From the NCBI GenBank assembly GCA_963588595.1, contig CAVAIA010000054.1, positions 11,550 to 75,549 on the forward strand: a DNA stretch of 64,000 nt, in the 5' to 3' direction. The notes beneath the pieces were generated by a model that saw nothing but the letters and a program-made list of their open reading frames with translations, was not told where the DNA came from and ran no database searches. Both the position numbers and the translations under genes were made by a program. Shown here in pieces: positions 17,303 to 26,267 of this stretch. The DNA is from Phoenicibacter sp963588595. GTDB taxonomy: Bacteria; Actinomycetota; Coriobacteriia; Coriobacteriales; Eggerthellaceae. Each line of letters starts with the position of its first letter. The first letter of the stretch is position 1.

Positions 17303-18466
17303 TTACTCACCCTTCTTTTCACTTTCTTTTTTTGATGAAGTTGTCTTTTTTGTCTTAGTTTTTGATGAGCTTTTCTTAGGCTCTTTCTTTTCGTCATTTA
17401 GATAGTCAAATTGATGCTTGGCTTTCTTGTCATCAACAGTAAACTTTGCGCTCTCGACGGCATTATCTAGAGCTTTTTCGCGAGAGATCGCTTCTCTAAC
17501 GCGCCATAAGCTTCCATTTTCTGCCCATTGTTTTTTAACTTTTTCTAAATCCTTTTCTTTAATTCCGCTCTTTTTAAATTCGTCGTCAACGTCTTTTTCC
17601 GTAACTTCGATTTTGTTGTGCTTTGCCCAAGCATCAATAGCAATCCTTGACTTTGCTTCGTCAAATGCTTGTTTTTTGACATCTTCGTAGAATTCGTCAG
17701 ATGAGATGCCGTGGCTTTTAAGATATTGATCGAGCGTTGCTCCATATTGTTGAAGATTTTGAAACATATCATTTAATAGAAGACCATTTATGTAGTCGAC
17801 CATAGATTCTGAAGGCTCGCATTTTAGGCGTTCTGCGAGTTTTAGTGAAACAACATCTTTCTTTTCTCGAGGAAGCGCATTTTTTTTCTCGTTTTCGACA
17901 AGACCTTTAATTGCTTCGTTAAGTTTTGCAAGTGATTCAAAACCCATTTTTTCTTTGACTAGTTTTTCAGTCAATTTCTCGTCTTCTTTTAGACCTGCAT
18001 AAGTTTTATAAATGTTTATTTGGTTTTCAATTTCTTCTTTTGTTGCTTCTGTTGATGGTAAATAAGCCTCAATAGGGTCATAATTCTTCAATTCAACAAC
18101 AGGGCTAATCTCAATTTCAAATTGAACATGAAATGGTTTTTTGTCGACAACAAGTGTTTCATTTTCGTCTTGGTCAAATTTAGGATCGCCAACAGGGCGA
18201 AGATCTTCATCATTTATTATTTTGTGGTACGCATCATTTACGATCTTCTCTGTTGCATCAAGATAAACTGTTTCTTTTCCAACAGCGCTGTCTATAACAG
18301 GACGTGGTGCTTTTCCTGCTCGAAATCCAGGGAATTTATATTTCTTTGCATACTTTTTATATTGTTTATTTAATTCGTCAGAAATTGATTTTGCATCAAC
18401 ATCTGCACTCAGTTTTACATGTGTATCGTCAATTTTTTCGACTTTTGCTTTAAAATCCACGCCCAA
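17303..18466 (-). CDS. tig: Trigger factor lacking the PPIase domain
   Basis: 387 residues. It is the ribosome-bound chaperone for nascent chains. The N-terminal ribosome-binding domain is complete, with the docking signature PGFRAGKAP at about 46-54 and the linker strand VQFEIEISPVVELKNY at 114-129. The next segment should be the FKBP-like prolyl isomerase domain of some 90 residues, but the chain passes straight from INIYKTYAGLKED into the C-terminal arms (LTEKLVKEKMGFESLAKLNE). A Lys/Ser-rich tail of about 40 residues follows. The start is TTG 18466 with AAGGAG four bases away; a GTG two codons inside (18460) is the alternative. First gene of tig-clpP-clpX. Confidence 0.92.
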   Translation of the reverse strand: MGVDFKAKVEKIDDTHVKLSADVDAKSISDELNKQYKKYAKKYKFPGFRAGKAPRPVIDSAVGKETVYLDATEKIVNDAYHKIINDEDLRPVGDPKFDQDENETLVVDKKPFHVQFEIEISPVVELKNYDPIEAYLPSTEATKEEIENQINIYKTYAGLKEDEKLTEKLVKEKMGFESLAKLNEAIKGLVENEKKNALPREKKDVVSLKLAERLKCEPSESMVDYINGLLLNDMFQNLQQYGATLDQYLKSHGISSDEFYEDVKKQAFDEAKSRIAIDAWAKHNKIEVTEKDVDDEFKKSGIKEKDLEKVKKQWAENGSLWRVREAISREKALDNAVESAKFTVDDKKAKHQFDYLNDEKKEPKKSSSKTKTKKTTSSKKESEKKGE

Positions 18467-18567
18467 TAACTCCTTTTTAGATTGTTAACTTAACTTTCGT
18501 TATGTTAACATATTTTAGGGTCTTTTGAGGTGTTAGTAAGCGTTTACAAGAGACCAAGCAATTTAAT

Positions 18568-18652
18568 GCGGGCGTGGTGGAATTGGCAGACACGCTAGAT
18601 TTAGGTTCTAGTGGGGAGACCCGTGAAGGTTCAAGTCCTTTCGCCCGCACCA
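18568..18652 (+). tRNA. tRNA-Leu (anticodon TAG)
   Basis: Acceptor stem GCGGGCG pairs with CGCCCGC (18642-18648), the discriminator is A and CCA is encoded (18650-18652). The anticodon stem CTAGA/TCTAG encloses TTTAGGT with anticodon TAG at 18602-18604, reading CUN leucine codons. A long variable arm (GGGGAGACCC) confirms a class II tRNA. A TTTTTT run follows at once. Confidence 0.97.
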
Positions 18653-18699
18653 TTTTTTGCGCTTAACACCAAAGAAAATTTATAAGTGAAAGGTAGATC

Positions 18700-20097
18700 A
18701 TGGAAGAAGCAGTTGTAAAGAAAAATGTTTGGCAAAAGTGGATGGACATTCCACTTGTTTTGAGGATTGTGTGCGGAATTATAATTGGCGTTATACTTGC
18801 ACTCACAGTTCCTCAAGCGGGTGAGTCATTGCAAGGTTTAAACGATTTTATTGAGCTTTTAGGAAAACTTTTCACAACATCCTTGAAGGCTATTGCGCCT
18901 ATCCTTGTTTTCTTTTTAGTGACTTCGTCTATTATGAATGCGAAAACGGCGGGGAATTTAAAGACTGTCATCATTCTTTATTTAGTTGCGACAACGCTAT
19001 CAGCTATCGCTGCAGTTATTGCTTGTTCAATTTTCCCATTGCAATTTATTTGGCCTGAGTCGGTCACTCAAGTTGAGCAAACTAGCCCAGGCAGCGTTGG
19101 GGAAGTTTTCTCTAGCGTTATAGTTGGAATGGTTTCAAACCCTGTGCAAGCTCTTGCAGAGGGAAGCTTTTTGTCGATCCTATTTTGGGCTGCAATTATC
19201 GGCATTGCGTTGAGGCATGCAAAGGGCGCGACGCGTAAATTTATGTCCGACATGGCAGATGCCAACACCACTGCTGTTAAATGGGTTATCAACATGGCTC
19301 CATTTGGAATTTTAGGTTTGGTCTACACGTCAGTCAGCGAAGCGGGCATGGAAATCTTCACATCATATGGAAAAATTGTGCTTTTGTTGGTTAGTTGCAT
19401 GCTTATCATGACATTAATAGTTAACCCAATCATCGTTTTTGTTTGCATTCGCAAAAACCCTTATCCGCTCCTTTGGAGAACAATAAAAGAGTCCTACATA
19501 ACGGCATTCTTCACACGTTCTTCAGCTGCAAACATCCCTATGAACTTGACGTTGTGTGAAAAGCTTGGATTAGACGAGGGAAGTTATTCAGTGTCAATTC
19601 CATTGGGCGCAACGATCAACATGGGGGGTGCTGCAATCACCATCTCTGTTATGGCGATGTGTGCAGCAAACACTCTTGGCATTGAGGTTGAGCCTGCTCA
19701 AGCGGTTGTTCTTTGTATAATCGGCGCGCTAGGCGCTTGTGGAGCGAGCGGAGTTGCGGGTGGATCTTTGCTCTTGATTCCTCTTGCATGTTCGTTGTTC
19801 GGAATTGGAAACGATGTTTCTATGAACGTTGTTGCTATTGGATTTATCATCGGCGTTATTCAAGACTCGTTCGAGACAGCTCAAAACTCTTCAACGGACG
19901 TTCTGTTCACTGCAACTGCTGATTATATGAATCAATTAAAACAAGGAAAAGAGATCTATCCAGGCGTGGACGCAAAAGACATTGAGAAGCTTAAAAAATC
20001 AAAAGAAGATAAAAAAGAAAGCGACATCGACGAGGCAAAGCACGTTGAAATAAAAGATGTCAAATTGAGTGTTGCTAAACCAGAAGATAAAGAGTAG
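18700..20097 (+). CDS. sstT: Serine/threonine:sodium symporter of the dicarboxylate/amino acid:cation family
   Basis: 465 residues with about eight membrane helices and two re-entrant hairpins. The first hairpin carries SSAANIPMNLTLCEKLG and the binding helix reads LGATINMGGAAITISVMA, as in the GltPh fold. The C-terminal transport part GVAGGSLLLIPLACSLFGI and IQDSFETAQNSSTDVLF match SstT more closely than glutamate or dicarboxylate members. It imports serine and threonine with Na+. The last 45 residues are a charged Lys/Glu/Asp tail not usual for the family. It starts 47 bases after tRNA-Leu and converges with hypC with only five bases between the stop codons. Confidence 0.88.
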   Translation: MEEAVVKKNVWQKWMDIPLVLRIVCGIIIGVILALTVPQAGESLQGLNDFIELLGKLFTTSLKAIAPILVFFLVTSSIMNAKTAGNLKTVIILYLVATTLSAIAAVIACSIFPLQFIWPESVTQVEQTSPGSVGEVFSSVIVGMVSNPVQALAEGSFLSILFWAAIIGIALRHAKGATRKFMSDMADANTTAVKWVINMAPFGILGLVYTSVSEAGMEIFTSYGKIVLLLVSCMLIMTLIVNPIIVFVCIRKNPYPLLWRTIKESYITAFFTRSSAANIPMNLTLCEKLGLDEGSYSVSIPLGATINMGGAAITISVMAMCAANTLGIEVEPAQAVVLCIIGALGACGASGVAGGSLLLIPLACSLFGIGNDVSMNVVAIGFIIGVIQDSFETAQNSSTDVLFTATADYMNQLKQGKEIYPGVDAKDIEKLKKSKEDKKESDIDEAKHVEIKDVKLSVAKPEDKE

Positions 20098-20102
20098 ATC
20101 TT

Positions 20103-20333
20103 TTATGAAATTTCAGCGAACTCTGGCATCTCTTTAACGAGATCCAGAGTTTGCATTGCTAACTTCTCGTCAACGATTTCAATAGCAAATCCAGCATGAA
20201 CTAGAACATAATCACCTATCTTCGCGTTTTCAATCAAGTCAAGAGAGGCTGATCTTTTAACTCCCATGACGCTGACGGTTGCCATGTTGTCATCATCAAA
20301 AGTCTCAATTTTTGCTGGAATCGCTAAGCACAT
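20103..20333 (-). CDS. hypC: Hydrogenase maturation chaperone HypC/HybG family
   Basis: 76 residues, the usual size. It begins MCLAIPAKI with the essential Cys2 that helps carry the Fe(CN)2CO unit together with HypD during [NiFe]-hydrogenase assembly. The OB-fold signature GDYVLVHAGFAIEIVDE is present. It lies 20 bases downstream of hypF. Neither hypD, hypE, hypA, hypB nor any hydrogenase structural gene is in the window, so the rest of the pathway must be elsewhere. Confidence 0.95.
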   Translation of the reverse strand: MCLAIPAKIETFDDDNMATVSVMGVKRSASLDLIENAKIGDYVLVHAGFAIEIVDEKLAMQTLDLVKEMPEFAEIS

Positions 20334-20353
20334 TTATTTTTTTCACTATTCCT

Positions 20354-22795
20354 TTAATCTTGTGAATCCGCATTCTTAGTTTTGTTTGCGCAAATCACAG
20401 CTTGACCATATGATAGACCTCCATCATTTGGTGGCAAGTCTTTGTTTAGAATAACATCAAAACCACTTTCCTGCAAAATTTTTGATGTGTTCTCGATTAA
20501 ATATCTGTTCATCCAAACTCCGCCTGCAAGGCAACACTTTTTGATTGAGTAGACTTGATTTGCAATTTGAGCAATTGTCAAAACGAGGCGTGAGATTGAG
20601 TCATGAAAACGCTTCGAGATGGTTTTTAGCTCGACTTCACGGGCGAAATCTTCAGCGATCGCTTCGAGAATTTTTTTTGCATCGATCACTAACACGGAGG
20701 TGTCATGGGCGGTTGAGTGTTTCGTTGCGCTATTTTTTGTCAAATCAAAAACATACCTTTCATCGTTTTTTTCGCGATCGCCTTGCGAGATGGCTTTTGA
20801 AATTGAGGCTTCGAGCATAATCGCGCTCTCTCCTTCATATGTTGGATGAGGGCAAATTCCAAGAGTGGCGCTTATTGCATCAAAAAGTCTTCCCATTGAT
20901 GAAGTGTAGGCAACGTTGATGCCTGATTCTATTAGCTTTATTGAAGTTTCAATCTCTTTTAAGTCTTGCTCGATTTCTATCGACGTTCTAGCGCTAGATT
21001 CTTCGACGATAGTTTTCAATTCGTCGACCATGTCGTAGGCGTAGAACAATCCAGCTGCACAACGCATAGGATTTTTTATTGCGCTGTCTCCTCCAGGCAA
21101 GGGAAAATAAGCGAGGTTTGCAAATCTTTCATAATCGCTTAAGTTTGAAAGGAGAACTTCTCCTCCCCAAATAGTCGCGTCTGGTCCATATCCTGTTCCG
21201 TCGAAGGCGAACCCAATGACTGGCTCGTTAATGTTGTTTTCTGCCATAGCGCTAACGATGTGTGCATGGTGATGTTGAACTTCACAAATGTGTTGCTCAA
21301 GCTCGCTATTTAAAGCGTGCTCTCTTGCCCATTTGCTTGCAATATAGTCAGGATGTGAGTCGATTGAAAGTTCATTTTTGTCGTTTGCGTCGAACAATTC
21401 CTCGAATCTTTTTTTAGCTTCATGCCAAGAAGACCAAACATCTGCGTCGTCAACATCTCCTATATGTTGACTTACGAAAGCTTGTTCGCCAATGGCATAG
21501 GTAAAAGTGTTCTTTTGTTGAGAGCCTGTTGCCAAACATTTAAAATCGCTGCTCGTGTTTGGGATTGTGAGTGGGCGCGGAGCATATCCTCTTGCTCTTC
21601 TAATGAATTGAATTGCGCTTTGCTCATCTCCTAAATCTAGAACTCTAACAACGGAATCGTCAAATCGAGTCAATATCTTTCTGTCGTTGCCAAGGATTGC
21701 GTCCGCAATTCCTTTAAACTTGCTCTTTGCTTCATCGTCGTCGATCACTATTGGGCAATCGTGTAAGTTTCCTGATGTCATAACCAACATGGCTTCTCTG
21801 TCAGCTGTTTTTTTCTCGAACGCTTCGATCAACAATGCTTGAACGGGGGTGTAAGGCAGCATGACACCGAGCTCAGGAAGGTCTAAGCTTAAAAGGTAAG
21901 GTAGGTTAAAATTGTTCTCTTTTTTAAGGAGAACTATAGGCTTTTCGCTGCTTTTTAGAAGCGCCTTTTCTTCGTTTGAAATTTTGCAATATTTTCGAGC
22001 AACAACTCCGTTTTTTACCATGACTGCAAATGCCTTGTTGTCGCGCTGCTTTTTATCGCGAAGCGATTTTAGTGCATCACTATTTTTTGCATCGCACACA
22101 AAGTGAAAACCGCCAAGACCTTTAACAGCTAAAACTTTTCCTTCGCTAAGCATCTTTGATGCAATTTTAAAAATTTTGTCGCTCTTCTCTAAAGTGTCTC
22201 CCTCGATTTTTTCTTTGAAGTTGTCTAGGTAGATGTGAGGGCCACATTCAAAGCACGCGTCAGGTTGTGCATGAAAACGGCGGTCTAGCGGGTCTTTATA
22301 TTCATGGTCGCAAGACTTACACATGTCAAAACACGCCATTGAAGTGCTCTTTCTGTCATAAGGCAAACTCTCAATGATAGTGAACCTTGGCCCGCAATTT
22401 GTGCAATTTATGAAAGGGTAGTGAAATCTGCGATCATTTTTGTCAAAAAGCTCACTTAAGCATTCATCACAAATTGATATATCTGGGCTAACTAAAGTGA
22501 TTTCGTTTTCCTTTGAGCTGTCAGAGGAGATTATTTCGAAGTTGTCGAAATGCTCAAGGGGAACGTCTTTTATTGAAATTTCTTTGACAAAAGCCGCTTG
22601 AGGAGCTTCGTTGGAAAGGGAGAGAATAAAGGCATCAACGTTTTTTTCTTCGCCTTCAGCTTTGACATGCACTCCGTCCGTTGCATTGTTAACCCACCCT
22701 GAAATGAGATGTTTTTTCGCTTGCCGAAAAACGAAAGGACGAAAACCAACGCCTTGAACGATTCCTTGTATGTGAAGCTCTACGCAGGTTAGCAA
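20354..22795 (-). CDS. hypF: Carbamoyltransferase HypF
   Basis: 813 residues, slightly long for the family. It makes the cyanide ligand precursor for [NiFe]-hydrogenases from carbamoyl phosphate. Domains in order: acylphosphatase (GIVQGVGFRPFVFRQAKKH at about 11-29), two zinc fingers (CDECLSEL with CTNCGPRF, and CDMCKSCDH with CFECGPH), a YrdC-like domain (about 210-390), and the Kae1-like carbamoyltransferase domain with EVQHHHAHIVSAM. The start is probably TTG 22795, in line with the strand-1 sequence, but there is no clear ribosome-binding site. It follows pgi by 18 bases and precedes hypC. Confidence 0.95.
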   Translation of the reverse strand: MLTCVELHIQGIVQGVGFRPFVFRQAKKHLISGWVNNATDGVHVKAEGEEKNVDAFILSLSNEAPQAAFVKEISIKDVPLEHFDNFEIISSDSSKENEITLVSPDISICDECLSELFDKNDRRFHYPFINCTNCGPRFTIIESLPYDRKSTSMACFDMCKSCDHEYKDPLDRRFHAQPDACFECGPHIYLDNFKEKIEGDTLEKSDKIFKIASKMLSEGKVLAVKGLGGFHFVCDAKNSDALKSLRDKKQRDNKAFAVMVKNGVVARKYCKISNEEKALLKSSEKPIVLLKKENNFNLPYLLSLDLPELGVMLPYTPVQALLIEAFEKKTADREAMLVMTSGNLHDCPIVIDDDEAKSKFKGIADAILGNDRKILTRFDDSVVRVLDLGDEQSAIQFIRRARGYAPRPLTIPNTSSDFKCLATGSQQKNTFTYAIGEQAFVSQHIGDVDDADVWSSWHEAKKRFEELFDANDKNELSIDSHPDYIASKWAREHALNSELEQHICEVQHHHAHIVSAMAENNINEPVIGFAFDGTGYGPDATIWGGEVLLSNLSDYERFANLAYFPLPGGDSAIKNPMRCAAGLFYAYDMVDELKTIVEESSARTSIEIEQDLKEIETSIKLIESGINVAYTSSMGRLFDAISATLGICPHPTYEGESAIMLEASISKAISQGDREKNDERYVFDLTKNSATKHSTAHDTSVLVIDAKKILEAIAEDFAREVELKTISKRFHDSISRLVLTIAQIANQVYSIKKCCLAGGVWMNRYLIENTSKILQESGFDVILNKDLPPNDGGLSYGQAVICANKTKNADSQD

Positions 22796-22813
22796 AATTT
22801 TGTCGTTAAAAAG

Positions 22814-24538
22814 TTAGTTTGCATTTTTTAAGCTTCCAACGCCTTTAGCAATCATCTCGTCTATAACATCCCTAACTATGTGGCTAAGGAGCCTTATAGA
22901 AACGCCAGCGTTGTTTGGAAGATGGAGGTGAACAGCGCGTCTTTTGCGTTCATTTAGAATTTTAAAGTCGCCTGTTGCTTGCGCATGCGCCAAAGTTCCA
23001 AGGCTTTTCGCTTTCCAATCGCCTTCTATCTCGATGTCTTTTGGCTCATTTGCTGAGATAACGAGAAAAACGCCATTATTTGGCCCTCCTTTTTGGAGTT
23101 GCCCCGTTGAATGTAAAAAGCGAGGACCGATTTCGAGACAGCCCATAACGCCGAAAGCGTTTGAGACATTAGCTCTAATTTGATCTAATGCTTCGCGTCT
23201 GCCTTCGCCGGTAAATGGCAAAAAAGCGTTTATCGAGAAGTAGTCGCCTTCTTTTATTGACGAGAAAAGCTCGCGAAGAGTTTCTTTTAAACTATCTTGT
23301 TCGTTTAAAACATCGCTTGTTGTTATAGTTATTTTCTCGTCCCCTGATTGGTCTGGATAGGCAACAACAAGCCCGCCATCCAGGTCATTCGTCTCGAGAA
23401 CCTTAAGTGTGGCAGCTTTTGTTGATGCAACATCAGGTTGGTCAAATGGGCAAACTTTCATCAAATAGCCACACATCGCGGTTGCATATTCCCACATGAC
23501 AAAATGTTTCGCCAACTCATAAACGTTATTTATCGAATATTTTTTAATCGGAATGTTTTTGTCTATGTATTTCAAAGACATCTCGAATGATGTTTTTTCA
23601 TCCCATGAATCAGTTTCTGTCTCATACATGATCGCGCTTCTGTCGCCCGAGTCTTCGGAGAGCAAAAGAGAGTCGATTTCGATGTTAGGAGTGATGCCAC
23701 ATCCGTTTTTTCCTAGCGATTCTGCGATTAGTTGTTCTATCCAAAGACCGAGGACTCTTCCTCTTTTAGGAGAAAGGAATGAAAACTTGTTTCTATTTTG
23801 AGTGTAGTTTTCAAACAAAAACTCCGCAAGTCCAATAGCAGGATTTTCTTCGTTGTCTTGCTTGCATTCGTTTTCCGCAAGAAAGGCAAATTCTAGGAAC
23901 TTGTCGATGTCTATCCCTGTTAGGGCGGCAGGAACAAGCCCGAAAACTGAAAGAGCAGAATATCTTCCTCCAACGCTCGGCTTTCCGTTGAAAACTTTTC
24001 TCCACCCCTCTTTTTGTGCCATTTCTTCTAGCGAAGATCCAGGGTCAGTTATCGCGACCAAATGGTCGGGAAGTTCATCTTTAAGGATAGGAGAGAAAGC
24101 TTGTTTGATTGCTAAAAGAAGAGAATTTGGCTCGATCGTTCCTCCGCTTTTCGAGCTTACTATAACCAGCGTCTCAAAAGGATTAGCGTCTTCAAAAAAT
24201 TCTCGAAGCCTAACAGGAGAAACGGAGTCGATAATTCTAAATTCAACGTTTGATCTGTCTTGTTTGTTATATTTCGTAATCGTCATAGGGGCTTGCGTTG
24301 AGCCACCTTGGCCGAGCAAGACAACGTTGTTTAAGCCATCTGCCGCAACTTGTTTTGCGAAGGCTTTGATAGAACCTGCAGAAACAGGTGGGTTTGAGGC
24401 TAGGTCAGTCCATCCCATAAAGTTTTCCGCGCATTGCTTCGCTGACGAGTCAAAGTCGTATAAAGATGCATCACATGCATGAATCCTGGATGCAACCTTG
24501 TTGTCGATTAAGGTTTTAATTGCTGTGTTGTTTCCCAC
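22814..24538 (-). CDS. pgi: Glucose-6-phosphate isomerase
   Basis: 574 residues. It interconverts glucose 6-phosphate and fructose 6-phosphate. The phosphosugar (SIS) regions are LLGQGGSTQAPM (about 78-89) and VIVSSKSGGTIEPNSLLLA, followed by VGGRYSALSVFGLVPAAL, which is the strongest signature. The sequence is closer to the isomerase half of the fused transaldolase-isomerase proteins than to the E. coli type. The start is GTG 24538 with AAGGAG eight bases ahead. The gene precedes hypF by 18 bases on the same strand; the link to hydrogenase maturation is probably only transcriptional. Confidence 0.92.
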   Translation of the reverse strand: MGNNTAIKTLIDNKVASRIHACDASLYDFDSSAKQCAENFMGWTDLASNPPVSAGSIKAFAKQVAADGLNNVVLLGQGGSTQAPMTITKYNKQDRSNVEFRIIDSVSPVRLREFFEDANPFETLVIVSSKSGGTIEPNSLLLAIKQAFSPILKDELPDHLVAITDPGSSLEEMAQKEGWRKVFNGKPSVGGRYSALSVFGLVPAALTGIDIDKFLEFAFLAENECKQDNEENPAIGLAEFLFENYTQNRNKFSFLSPKRGRVLGLWIEQLIAESLGKNGCGITPNIEIDSLLLSEDSGDRSAIMYETETDSWDEKTSFEMSLKYIDKNIPIKKYSINNVYELAKHFVMWEYATAMCGYLMKVCPFDQPDVASTKAATLKVLETNDLDGGLVVAYPDQSGDEKITITTSDVLNEQDSLKETLRELFSSIKEGDYFSINAFLPFTGEGRREALDQIRANVSNAFGVMGCLEIGPRFLHSTGQLQKGGPNNGVFLVISANEPKDIEIEGDWKAKSLGTLAHAQATGDFKILNERKRRAVHLHLPNNAGVSIRLLSHIVRDVIDEMIAKGVGSLKNAN

Positions 24539-24604
24539 AAGTGCTCCTTCTTTTAACTTCTCTTAGGTTTTTGATTATATCAAATGAGATAAATCAAATT
24601 TTTT

Positions 24605-25534
24605 TTATGCAGGCAGACCCTCTTCAAAATTGGGAATGAATGACTCTTTTGCTGTGTCGCCAACTTGATAAAAAGAGTTGGTAAGACCAAGGCTTAGGGC
24701 ATAATCAATAAGTTTGTTATAGTCGTCTTCTTTTACTTTTTGCCCAAGCTCTGGGAACTTTTCGCTTGCTCGTTTAAATGGGGTGTATTGGTTCATAAGA
24801 CTTACGCAAATTTTGTCGGAGTAAGGCTTGTTAGCTAAAAGGCGCATAACTGCTTTTGAGTCTTCCAAAGAGCCTGGGAGCATTAGGTGCCTGACAACGA
24901 TTCCTTTTTTCAAAAGTCCCGTCTTTAGATCTTCTTTATATTCTCCAACTTGTGAAAACATTTCGTCTAGAGCAACGCTTGCGACTTTAGGATAGTTCGG
25001 TGCGCTGGAATATTTAATTGCCAATTCGTTTGACGCATATTTAAAGTCCGTTAGATAGATGTCAATCTTTTCTTTAAAGAAAGAAAGCGACTCACGGCTT
25101 TCATATCCCGACGTGTTTGAGATTATAGGAAGCGTTAAACCGTTTCCCCTTGCGATGTCGATAGCATCTGCGATTTGCGGAGTGAAGTGCGTTGGAGTGA
25201 CTAAGTTTATGTTGTGAGCGCCTTTGTCTTGAAGGTAGCAAAAAATTTTTGCGAGGCGCGAAATTGAGACTTCTTCTCCGAGTTCTCCATGTGAAATTGC
25301 GTTGTTTTGGCAATAAATGCATTTTAGAGAACATCCGCAAAAGAAAACTGTTCCACTTCCATTTTCGCCGCTTATAGGCGGTTCTTCCCACATATGAAGT
25401 GATGCCCTTGCAACTTTTAAACAACTCGTTTGCCCACAAAACGCTCTTTTGCTCTTTACCTCTCGAGCTTCTGCGCATCGGTTTGCCCCACACTTTCTTG
25501 GGCAAAGAGTGCAATTTGTAAAGTCGTAATTCAT
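24605..25534 (-). CDS. Radical SAM protein of the PflX family
   Basis: 309 residues. The cluster motif CxxxCxxC is C68, C72, C75 (CGCSLKCIYCQN). An N-terminal Cys-rich stretch (NCTLCPRKCGANR at about 7-19, and C33, C38) probably holds a further cluster. The family (COG1313) is related to pyruvate formate-lyase activases but has no assigned substrate; glycyl-radical activation should not be assumed. No glycyl radical enzyme gene is in the window. The ATG is at 25534. It ends about 66 bases before the pgi start and is probably the first gene of that minus-strand group. Confidence 0.85.
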   Translation of the reverse strand: MNYDFTNCTLCPRKCGANRCAEAREVKSKRAFCGQTSCLKVARASLHMWEEPPISGENGSGTVFFCGCSLKCIYCQNNAISHGELGEEVSISRLAKIFCYLQDKGAHNINLVTPTHFTPQIADAIDIARGNGLTLPIISNTSGYESRESLSFFKEKIDIYLTDFKYASNELAIKYSSAPNYPKVASVALDEMFSQVGEYKEDLKTGLLKKGIVVRHLMLPGSLEDSKAVMRLLANKPYSDKICVSLMNQYTPFKRASEKFPELGQKVKEDDYNKLIDYALSLGLTNSFYQVGDTAKESFIPNFEEGLPA

Positions 25535-25587
25535 TGATTTAATAATAATCCAGTAATAAGAAAAGTATTGACGTATTTAAATGTATT

Positions 25588-25616
25588 GTCTTACGTTGAT
25601 GTATAATCGTCTTACG
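25588..25616 (+). promoter_or_regulatory. Promoter -10 with flanking direct repeats, candidate antitoxin operator
   Basis: TATAAT at 25602-25607 is a perfect -10 element. GTCTTACG occurs at 25588-25595 and again at 25609-25616, a direct repeat with a 21-base period (two helical turns) that brackets the -10. Ribbon-helix-helix antitoxins usually bind such repeated short sites to repress their own operon, whose first start codon is 20 bases downstream. No good -35 is visible. Confidence 0.5.
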
Positions 25617-25636
25617 GTCAAATTTAAGGAGAGAAT

Positions 25637-25918
25637 ATGGCAATGTCATCTGTGACAGTTCGAGTGGATGAAAGAGATAAACGAGAGGCGGGAGCAATTG
25701 CTGCCTACTATGGTCTTGATCTGTCAAGTGCGACGCGCGCTTTTTATAAACAAATCATTAGAGAGCGTTGCATACCTATCGATTTTGGGTACCATTGTCC
25801 AACTGATGAATCATTGAAATCAATTCAAGAGGCAGAAGAAATTCTGAAGGCTGGTGGGACTGGTAAATCGTTTTCTTCTGGAAAAGAATTAGTTGATTCA
25901 ATTTTAGGCAATAAATGA
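25637..25918 (+). CDS. RelB/DinJ-family antitoxin
   Basis: 93 residues. The N-terminus is a ribbon-helix-helix: the strand SSVTVRVDERDKREAGAIA is followed by LGLDLSS-like residues (GLDLSSATRAFYKQII), as in DinJ. The C-terminal half (ESLKSIQEAEEILKAGG) should be disordered alone and wrap round the toxin. The start is ATG 25637 with AAGGAG five bases ahead. The stop overlaps the toxin ATG by four bases (ATGA), the classical coupling of such pairs. It is likely to repress its own promoter through the repeats at 25588-25616. Confidence 0.9.
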   Translation: MAMSSVTVRVDERDKREAGAIAAYYGLDLSSATRAFYKQIIRERCIPIDFGYHCPTDESLKSIQEAEEILKAGGTGKSFSSGKELVDSILGNK

Positions 25919-26220
25919 ACCAGTTGCTTGCACAATATTCTCCAACCTTTGAGCGCGACTTAAAGCGTCTTGCAAAAAAACACTATGATGTTGAAAGGAT
26001 CGCGGAAGTGGTTGATCTCATACTTGAAAATTCTGAAGAGTCTAAGGCAATGTTACGACAGCACCACAACATGCATACCTTGAGGGGTGTTTGGCAAGGC
26101 TCCAAGGAGTGTCACGTTTGTAATGCTGGGGATTGGTTGTTGATTTGGAGAGTCAGTGATAAAATTGCCCTTATGCAGCGCACAGGCACACATGATGAAT
26201 TGTTCAAGAAGGGTAAATAA
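25915..26220 (+). CDS. YafQ-family mRNA interferase toxin
   Basis: 101 residues, RelE superfamily. Residues corresponding to the YafQ active site can be placed as H54, H67, D73, R89 and H93, in NMHTLRGVWQG, KECHVCNAGDW and MQRTGTHDELF. Compared with E. coli YafQ there are two extra residues between H67 and D73. YafQ-type toxins cut mRNA in the ribosomal A site and slow growth until the antitoxin binds them. The reading frame is intact with no lost catalytic residue, so an active toxin is likely. Confidence 0.9.
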   Translation: MNQLLAQYSPTFERDLKRLAKKHYDVERIAEVVDLILENSEESKAMLRQHHNMHTLRGVWQGSKECHVCNAGDWLLIWRVSDKIALMQRTGTHDELFKKGK

Positions 26221-26267
26221 AATTTAGAACAAGATTATAAGTGAAGAGCTAAAAAGGGCGGTTTTTT

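Noticed and set aside
23853..24482. 209-codon open frame on the plus strand opposite pgi
   Set aside because: Antisense shadow of pgi without motif or start signal.
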